Source: Ophiodon elongatus | Taxonomy: Eukaryota; Chordata; Actinopteri; Perciformes; Hexagrammidae | Assembly (NCBI GenBank): GCA_016806645.1 | Contig: JACSYO010002128.1 | Span: 1,984,434 to 2,048,433, forward strand | DNA length: 64,000 nucleotides | Direction: 5' to 3' | In this document: in pieces, positions 57,300 to 64,000 of the stretch | Numbering within the stretch: the first letter of the stretch is position 1 | How the letters are laid out: each line of letters opens with the position of its first letter | Notes under the pieces: generated by a model | What the model saw: only the letters and a program-made list of their open reading frames with translations | What the model was told of the DNA's origin: nothing | The model's database searches: none | Made by a program: the position numbers and the translations under genes

Positions 57300-57500
57300 C
57301 GTTACCCTAACTACTGTAACTAATGAGGCAAATTAGAGCGATGATGTCAACGACTCTCAGGACGGCAATAATCATAAAGATGAGCAGGAAATGCAGGATG
57401 GGCTTTTATTGTTTTGTTTTTTTCTATTTAAATGGGAAACCAGCCAAAATCAAGTTAATTCCTCTTGCATTAATTGGAGGATGTGAGTTCCAGTAAGCCT
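57300..57500. promoter_or_regulatory. Candidate conserved non-coding element
   Basis: GTAACTAATGAGGCAAATTAGAGCG, GGCAATAATCATAAAGATG and TCTTGCATTAATTGGAGG in repeat-free DNA, with a T-rich gap at 57409-57428. Confidence 0.35.
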
Positions 57501-57689
57501 CTTTGAACATAAACTAAAACAAACATACTTGACTCACTGTGGCAAAGCATGGCAAAGCAGAGTAAAATCCATTTAGTAATTAAGTAAATCTGCATATCAG
57601 TATTAGCCACTATTAGCATAGTGTATTAATGTTCAATATACAAATTCACATCCTCTTTTCAGAGTGATCAGAGGTTGGAGTTGTAGTGG

Positions 57690-57870
57690 AATAATCAAAA
57701 TAGGCCTTAAAGCTTTTAAATCCTAATTCAAATATATATGCTAATGAATCTGGATTAATATATAATTTATGTAAATTATGCACCTCCTTTTATGATTGTG
57801 TCTATTGTTTTCTTTTTTAGTAAATGTAGGCGGCAGCATCACTGGCTGCACTGAAATGGTAAATGTTTAT
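57690..57870. promoter_or_regulatory. Candidate conserved non-coding element
   Basis: AT-rich: TCCTAATTCAAATATATATGC, TAATGAATCTGGATTAATATATAATTTATG and TTTTATGATTGTGTC. The spacing of TAAT cores is dense. Confidence 0.3.
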
Positions 57871-57874
57871 ATCC

Positions 57875-58365
57875 AAACGTTCCCTTAATTCTTGTTTTCT
57901 TATTCCTTCAGCTTCTCCAATCTTTCCTTTACCTTCCTCTTTCTTTTCTGTCTTTCACTATATGATTTTATCTCCTTCACAACTCTGCACTCTGAGCCCA
58001 GTGACAGATTCCTTCAGCATTTCAATCAGGTGCTAAAAATAACCATCTTTTCTTTTATTCACACTGGCTTTGCTATAATGCAGCCACTCTGCGCGGGCAG
58101 ACTAGAGGTCAATCCATTATCTCACCACTACCCATACAAGCTGCTGTCTGACTCCTCAGTGCCAAACACAGAGACAAACCTCACCACCCTCTCTATAGTA
58201 TACAATCTACACAGATTTAGCATTTCCATGTCCCTCCTTCAAAAGGCAAACATCTCCCTAAAAGCTTTAAGAAAGAACAAATCTAAATGTTTTAAGTGTT
58301 ATCATCAGAGACAGTTTATTAGCACTTCTCTTTGCAGCAAATTTGATATATTTTGCATTATCTGA
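57875..58365. other. Gene-free stretch with an open frame
   Basis: A plus-strand frame of 157 codons at 57892-58365 starts on TTG. It begins as a Phe/Ser-rich translation of T/C-rich DNA and has no domain or splice context. I treat it as chance. Confidence 0.45.
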
Positions 58366-58369
58366 AGTG

Positions 58370-59035
58370 AAAATGATAAGATACTTGGTTGTGCAAGGTT
58401 TCAAGAGTGGCAGTAATCACTTCCTTTTTGTTCATTTAGCTGATAACTGCAATGCACATGTAGTATATCAGCTGATTTATTTATACTTATTGGGAAGATA
58501 AATGCTGTTAATGTTTTGACATGCATTACTTTACCGCTACATGCCAGCGCTTCCTGTGCTTTAATTTCCACATATCTCTGGCACTTTATTCTCCATCGGC
58601 AATAATGTGATTCTTCCTCGGAAAAGATGAAAGATCAATATCCTCTCAGGCCTGTGAGTTAACGGGAAAAGAAAGAAAAATAAGACCATCCACTCCGTCC
58701 CTATTGATATATGTCACGATAAAATGGTCTAGATCATAATGAAATTGTTGAAAATGTACAATTTATGTGTCAATGAGTTAGCTTCCATGAGGTTTCCACC
58801 ACACTCCCCACAGGCCATTGTCAAATCAAAACCATTAGCATGTTCTGTGGGTAACATTAACCTTTCTATACAGGCTTACCAATATCTCATCACAGCTTAT
58901 GTCCCGCTGCCCTGCACTTTTAAACACTGCTCGTTTATGAGATTGGCCGCCTCCAAGGCCTTTAAAACATATATATGCATTAGAAAAATGATCATTGATA
59001 AAGTCCATCATCTGCGTGTTTTCTGACAATTTCTT
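58370..59035. promoter_or_regulatory. Candidate conserved non-coding block
   Basis: An extended repeat-free stretch: AGCTGATAACTGCAATGC, CAGCTGATTTATTTATAC, CCATCGGCAATAATGTGATTC, CTATTGATATATGTCACG, GGCCATTGTCAAATC and GTTTATGAGATTGGCCGCC. A 95-codon frame across 58739-59026 mirrors one on the other strand and looks random. Confidence 0.4.
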
Positions 59036-59063
59036 TGAGTTACGTTCGTCTGCCTTTTTCTTA

Positions 59064-59101
59064 CTCATCACCCAGGCCCTTGGACGGGTCTGGGTGATGA
59101 G
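59064..59101. other. Near-perfect hairpin, 16-bp stem and 6-base loop
   Basis: CTCATCACCCAGGCCC pairs with GGGTCTGGGTGATGAG: fifteen Watson-Crick pairs and one G-T pair around loop TTGGAC. At 38 bases it is too short for a canonical microRNA precursor. It abuts the right edge of a CNE-like block. Confidence 0.65.
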
Positions 59102-59104
59102 CTT

Positions 59105-59500
59105 TCTGCTCAAACAGACTTGGCTTTTTCAACAGCGATCACTGAGGCGTCACAGTCTTTAAGAGCATGTCGCTTTTCATGTTTTGGGGTCAAGATCTCC
59201 GGGGACAAGATAGCCACTCAGTGGAACAATCAGGGGAAAAGTATTGAACTGTGAGCATTTGGCTACCACCAATTCATGTACATTACCACTGGCTGGACAA
59301 GGTGAAGTTGAAATATCACACATAAAACCCAAAATAATTTTCAAATGCAGCTTGCCAAATTAGATGTTAAGAGTTTTTCAGTCTCGCAGTTGATAAAAAA
59401 CAGGTTTTAAAAAGCGAGTGACCACTTAAAAGAATCGGAGCTTATGTGGGAGTAGCTTACATGCTTGGAAGAACATTTTGCCTTAACAGTGCAATGTGTA
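59105..59500. other. Gene-free stretch, nothing recognised
   Basis: No supported feature. Confidence 0.5.
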
Positions 59501-59523
59501 TGTGTGTGTGTGTGTGTGTGTGT
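59501..59523 (+). repeat. Short (GT)n microsatellite
   Basis: 23 bases of GT; degenerate GTGTGTGC/GTGTGTATG follows to 59560. Confidence 0.9.
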
Positions 59524-59689
59524 CAGCGCCTGCCTCTCTGTGTGTGCTTGTGTGTGTATGTCAGGAGGTTGATTGTTGTGGTGGTGGCGATCGTGGCTGC
59601 AGGGCTCCTAATGAAGGTGTGTGTAATAAAATCAGTGCACTCGGGTCCTCGTCTGTGCCCCGCCTCCCTCAAACTCCATCTGATTGAAA

Positions 59690-59965
59690 ATGGAACAGCT
59701 GTGATGATTTAATTTACATGTTAATAACCAACGGGCCTCCAGAAAATCGTCCAATAAACGCCTTTTTATTACCGCCTGTATCTGCTACGACGCAGGGGAA
59801 TGAGTGAGAGAGCGATTGAGTGAGGGGGGGAGTCGAAAGGAGAGGTGTATGGGGGGAGAAAAGGCGACAGTAATTAATTGTTTTAAGCGATTCTATTAAA
59901 CCAAAAATTATCTGGTGGAGATGTGTGTGGAATGAACATGGACTAGTTGGCAGCGAGTAGCAGGC
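59690..59965. promoter_or_regulatory. Candidate CNE in two parts
   Basis: Part one (59700-59790): GATTTAATTTACATG, CCAATAAACGCC and TTTTTATTACCGCC, the last resembling HOX/CDX TTTATTA words next to CpGs. Part two (59868-59930): GTAATTAATTGTTTTAAGCG and CTATTAAACC. They are separated by a G-rich patch (59800-59865). Confidence 0.4.
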
Positions 59966-59969
59966 GTGG

Positions 59970-61225
59970 GTTGGAGAGTAGGGGTGAGATGATGATTGTG
60001 TGTGCGTGGGTGGGGGGGTGAGTGGGTAACAACTGTGTCTTTCCTACTCAAGCTTAGATGTGAATTATTCTTTTCTACAGATTTTCATGAGCTCACTTTC
60101 AGTCTGGATTTTCATGATATGCTGCCAATCTGATTTCATCTTGTTGCCATGGCTGAGACAGCATTAAGTTGTCAGCTTGGAGGGAATCTAGACTTATTCA
60201 TAGATGTGTGTGTACTATTACACACTTATACAGTGCAGTATCTGAGATTACTCATAGCGGGATGTACATTTTTATGATATTCTTCATGACATTACTGCGA
60301 AGGTTGGAATAGTTTAACTATGCGTTATTAACATTGTCATCTTTACCATCAACACCATCATCATCATCATTGCTGTCTTTACTACCCTCTTCATTGGAGA
60401 ACTTGCAGCAACACCATTCAATGGATGCCATACTGCTTTTTATGGATCAGGAGTGCCTGCTGGGAATAAATTCTTGACCAAGTACTGATTCAAAGTCCTC
60501 TGTGGAGCTTGACTGGTGGCAAAATAATCCTCTGTCATTAACTTTTATTTGCCTCCTGAGCAAAGCTGTTACATCACCAAGGCTAAAGCTTTAATAGAAA
60601 TTCAGGATTTGTTGAAGTTTTGCCTCTTGTTTGTCTGTGTTCCACCTCCCCTCCCCTCTCTTCATTCCACCTTTCTCTCTAAAACCACCCAGGGAACTGA
60701 GAATTTCTTTCCAACCACGGAGAATAGAGAAAGAGAAATAAGGGTTGAACCAGGGCTCTCTGCGCTCATCTTTCCCACCCCTTTTCATTCTCTCCATCTT
60801 TTCTCCTCCTCCTCCACCTCCCCTGTACCCTCCTTCTCCCCATGTCCTAGTCCTCAGAGAGGTGGCCCTGCCACTGTGGCCATTCATGTCATTGTCAGCA
60901 AAGCCACATGGTCGCGTCTCCCTGCTTCTCTTGGGACATGGGGGGCCACAGAGACAGGGCCCTCGCTGGGTGGGAACAGTAATTAAAGAATAGAAGCAAA
61001 AAATATAAAGAGAAAGAACAAAAGGGAAATGAACAAAAGGAATAACAGATTAGGCTGGGAGGGGGAAAGGAGCAGGCTTGAGGTCTGTGGAAATCATTAG
61101 GGAATATTCCCAGGCAGTGTACAGTACTGCGTAACAGCTCAGTGGTGGGATCTATTAATGATCCAAATACCTCCAAGCCCTACTACTACCACTCACGTTG
61201 AGTGCTGCAGGGGAAGCTATGTATG
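59970..61225. other. Gene-free stretch with low-complexity patches
   Basis: Short (CAT)n at 60354-60370, C/T-rich tracts at 60640-60680 and 60770-60850, and a GA-rich tract at 61000-61035. A 145-codon frame across 60549-60986 is driven by the C/T-rich DNA. Confidence 0.45.
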
Positions 61226-61229
61226 CAAA

Positions 61230-61465
61230 GGGTTTGCATCACCGTGTTGTGTTGCGCCGTAGAGTAACTTGGAATTTCATCCCACTGTCATGAGCATCCT
61301 TGTCACCTCTTTGATCACTGGGTGTTCATTTTATTGACTTGGCTTACTGCTGGTGTGTGACATTAGAGAACACCGGTTGGCTGGGGTCCTCCGAGCCCTC
61401 TGAGATTTGACACAGAGCTGTAATGCATTTGGTGCCCTAAGGCCTTGTCACGCCAAGAAGGAAAG
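61230..61465. promoter_or_regulatory. Candidate conserved non-coding element
   Basis: Repeat-free with TTGCGCCGTAGAGTAAC, CCTCTTTGATCACTGG (TCF/LEF-like), TTCATTTTATTGACTTGG and GAGCTGTAATGC. Confidence 0.3.
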
Positions 61466-61469
61466 CCAA

Positions 61470-62039
61470 CCCACAAACAACACCTAAAGCTGTTTGCCTT
61501 TCAATCCTTAAAGCAAAGAGATCTGACTGTGACATTGCAGAAAGGCAGAGACAGAACCAAATTTATGCTAATAGAATATTGTTTAGTGGGCTTTAAAAAA
61601 CATTCCCCCGCTATGTTGTGTTCGTAGCTGGAACTGCCAGGGGGAGAGGGATACAGACAGAGATAGTGAAGAAGGAAGAAATACAGAGATAGCAAGGAGA
61701 GAGGGGAGGTAAACAGAGAGATCATGCCTACATGTCACACATTCCAATACGGATTGGAGAAAAGTTCTGGGGTGGTTCCCAGGAAGCGCTAACTTTGGAG
61801 AGGTAAAAGGTCACTGTATCTGGACAATGACGCCAGCTCAGCGTCTATTGACGGGGAGGGGCCAGGGGCATTGTGGGAAGGGCACAGAGTGGCTCTTACT
61901 GCCAGTCATGGTTGTGTAGTATTTGCATGGGCTGCCAATCACCTCAGAAAGGAATGCACTTGGGTCAGAAAGGTCAGGCAGGCGGAGTCGATCCGAGAGT
62001 GAACACAACAAGCCCTGACGCATCAGGGATGATGGGCTG
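61470..62039. other. Gene-free stretch, nothing recognised
   Basis: GA-rich patch at 61635-61720; otherwise mixed sequence without a supported feature. Confidence 0.5.
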
Positions 62040-62137
62040 GTGTGTGTGTGCATGTGTGCGTGTGTGTGTGCATGTGTGCGTGTGTGTGTGTGCGTGTGTG
62101 CGTGCGTGTGTGCGTGTGTGCGTGCGTGCGTGTGTAC
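62040..62137 (+). repeat. Alternating purine-pyrimidine tract (GT/GC/GCAT), 98 bp
   Basis: Every step alternates purine and pyrimidine, with GCGTG units increasing towards the right end; this composition favours Z-DNA under supercoiling. The first 40 bases are an exact tandem duplication of a 20-base unit (TGTGTGTGTGCATGTGTGCG). Confidence 0.9.
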
Positions 62138-62139
62138 TG

Positions 62140-62690
62140 TTGCAAATAGTAAGATCAAACTGCAGAGCAAATAAATGCTCCCTCTACATATATTATATGG
62201 CTCAAAGTGGAACAAAAGGACTTGTAAAAATGACAGGTTATAGTTTGTTTCGGTATGACTCTTACTAAGCTGGTCATATAATGTTGGCACACCCTCTGAA
62301 ATCAAACTCTTTGGCCCTCAAGCTACTTTAACTCTGTCAACCATTTCAAAGTTTGTGTGACAATTTTAGCAGGGCCTGCAGCTCGCCCTAACCAGCCTCA
62401 CCCCCTCGCTCTGACCGTGAGCAGTTCTGTGAAATGGAAGGAGGAAGAAAGCAAATTGTTTGTGCCGTGGGCCCTGACAGCAGGCAACAGCACCCCAGTA
62501 TTAGCTAAGGATAAAAGTAATGGGATTTGTAGTGGTGAGGCAGCGTATGTCGCAAGGTGCTGTTGATGGGTGATAGGGGTGAATTGCCGCCTTTAAAAGC
62601 TGATAAGTATCTATGTGAGGGAAGGAACAGCAAGCAGGGCAGCCAGCAACAGAGCAAGGCTCAGATAAATACCTTTTCCTGCGATATCCT
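62140..62690. other. Gene-free stretch, nothing recognised
   Basis: No supported feature. Confidence 0.5.
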
Positions 62691-62694
62691 CCGT

Positions 62695-63480
62695 ATGACT
62701 ATATAACCTGTTATCCATATTAGGATTGCGTATCCCATCAACTATTAAATTACATCATATTACATTTACTTTTATCCGCATACTTTAAAGACATGTTTGG
62801 TGAACACTAAACAATCCATATTACAACTGCAAATCACAATATTGTTGCTAAGTTATAATATAATAATGCTGATTTAGTTGTCAATCAATATTCTATTAAA
62901 CAATACAACTTAAGTCCTGCATAGTGCTGCCACCATGACAAAAATATATATATTTGCTCAGTTTATGGTGATAACTAGAACCTTTTCCCATGTTAACAAG
63001 ATCCATTTCATGTTATAGCAAAAATATTTGTCATGTTATTATGACTAGAAACTGATATAATCAGTTATGTCAGGTAACATCTACAGACATCTACAGACAG
63101 CTGCCACTCGTTTATATCAAATGTGTTGTATGTTTATCAATCATGTTGTATGATTGCTGTGGGCTACACACTCATTTATCGACACATATGTAAGTTATAA
63201 CAACATACCAGCTTGAACGAAAAATCTACTAATGATGTCATAATATAGTAAAAGATATCTCGTTATAACGTGGAAATTATTTTGTTAAATGAAAAACATT
63301 TTACTTTGTATCAAACTGTAAGCTTCAACATATTGTTCTTTTAAATAAAAAAAATGATGGTCAAATTATCATTTTAAATACTGCTTTAGCTTTTTATTAT
63401 TGCATGTCTTGAGAGGGTAGAACAATTTCATTACCAGATAAGCAACACGGCAGCTTCAGGATTGCATTGAAATAGCAAAA
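62695..63480. mobile_element. Possible decayed DNA transposon
   Basis: AT-rich stretch with GATATCTCGTTATAACGTGGAAATTATTTTG at 63255-63285, wording that I associate with teleost elements carrying 'TCGTTATAACG' repeats. It also has an exact tandem ACATCTACAG pair at 63077-63096 and a small hairpin CAATCAT/ATGATTG at 63138-63156. No terminal repeats were established. Confidence 0.3.
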
Positions 63481-63484
63481 CAGC

Positions 63485-63800
63485 CAGTAAACACTAACTG
63501 TATACCAAGCGTCTTCTCACACAGTGGCACTTCCTCTCAGTAAAGACCACAATAATAACTCCGACTACATGAATGGAACAGAATACTCTGGTAGAGAGGG
63601 TGTCTATCGAGCCAGGCAGTTAGCGCCGGAGTCAAAGCGATGCAGTGAGCCCTCTGACCACGTCCGTGGAAGCGGGTCAGCGTTAGCAGGCCTTCGGAGC
63701 TCAACACCGCAAACTCAGCGGCGGCTGATCTGTGGCTACACAGAGCGAGAGCTGAACAGCAGGTGGAGGCATGGCCTGTACTCACTGCTATAGTGCTACT
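63485..63800. other. CpG-bearing segment, unknown nature
   Basis: Richer in CpG than its surroundings (TAGCGCCGGAGTCAAAGCG, CACGTCCGTGGAAGCGGG, CTCAGCGGCGGC). Open frames of about 90 codons exist on both strands; neither is recognisable. An old repeat or the edge of an unannotated exon are possible. Confidence 0.35.
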
Positions 63801-64000
63801 GCTGTCCAACCTGCAAAAGCCAAATATGTGTCAGGTCAGGTAGGTTTTCAGTTTGTAAAATGACTGTATCGAGGAATTTAACTGTACCTCTTTCAATCTG
63901 CTGCAAATAGTTTGTAAAATAAGAATGAGCAGTATTTCTTCTACGTTTTAAACTGATTGATGTGCCTGTGTGCAGTAGAAGGGCAGCACGAATAATGACC
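63801..64000. other. Right window edge, nothing recognised
   Basis: AT-rich sequence without a supported feature; cut by the window. Confidence 0.5.

Noticed and set aside
57892..58365. 157-codon plus-strand open frame
   Set aside because: It starts on TTG and its first third is a Phe/Ser/Leu translation of T/C-rich DNA; nothing recognisable.
59064..59101. Bacterial-type terminator or microRNA precursor
   Set aside because: The context is vertebrate, there is no T-run after the stem, and the hairpin is too short for a precursor.

Overview
The window looks like non-coding DNA from a ray-finned (teleost, probably perch-like) fish. The main reasons are at least a dozen long (CA)n/(GT)n arrays, several sequences I recognise as common dispersed repeats of teleost genomes (the 'ATTTACTCAAGTACTG' family near 33.6 and 46.9 kb, a LINE-type 3' tail near 15.1 kb, a 'TTTGTATAGACC...TCAGTGGGCTT' element near 52.8 kb), and the absence of any bacterial-style gene packing. 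I found no protein-coding gene, rRNA, tRNA, CRISPR array or operon that I can support. The longest open frames run through dinucleotide repeats or low-complexity DNA, or start on non-ATG codons, and none resembles a family I know.

Layout. 0-3.8 kb: GT and GA repeats, a G-rich/GA tract, a decayed tRNA-like segment and two short segments with a conserved-element look. 4.5-5.9 kb: a dense AT-rich block with paired TCF/LEF-like motifs, the first strong candidate for a conserved non-coding element (CNE). 7.3 kb: a full PBX-PREP/MEIS composite site. 8-19 kb: CA arrays, a 766-bp terminal-inverted-repeat transposon (9096-9861), a LINE 3' end, a 25-C homopolymer, a G-quadruplex motif and a CTCF-like site beside a CA array. 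19-34 kb: mostly old transposon debris (19.2, 22.6-23.2, 27.2-28.4, 31.8-33.8 kb) separated by CNE-like segments at 21.2, 24.9 and 26.6 kb. 36-46 kb: the quietest part for repeats and the richest in CNE-like sequence (36.9, 38.45, 39.4, 40.25, 42.5, 44.0, 44.9, 45.4 kb). 46.9-54 kb: one long transposon copy, a GT array, a CNE-like block at 51.5 kb and a second transposon fragment. 54.7-64 kb: an inverted CA/GT microsatellite pair, more CNE-like blocks (55.4, 56.4, 57.3, 57.7, 58.5-59.0, 59.7 kb), a 28-bp perfect palindrome, a 16-bp-stem hairpin and a 98-bp alternating purine-pyrimidine tract.

Interpretation. Many AT-rich islands carrying homeodomain (TAATTA), octamer, SOX, TCF/LEF, GATA and PBX/MEIS-like motifs, with no exons between them, fit a gene desert or giant intron in the regulatory landscape of a developmental gene. 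This is an inference from base composition and motifs in one sequence. Conservation cannot be seen here; aligning the window to other fish and to tetrapods would decide it. The neighbouring gene cannot be named from the window. I do not see a new molecular system; the most checkable oddities are the palindrome, the two hairpins, the opposed octamer pair, the GATA repeat, the CTCF-like site and a possible short terminal exon at 36.2 kb.
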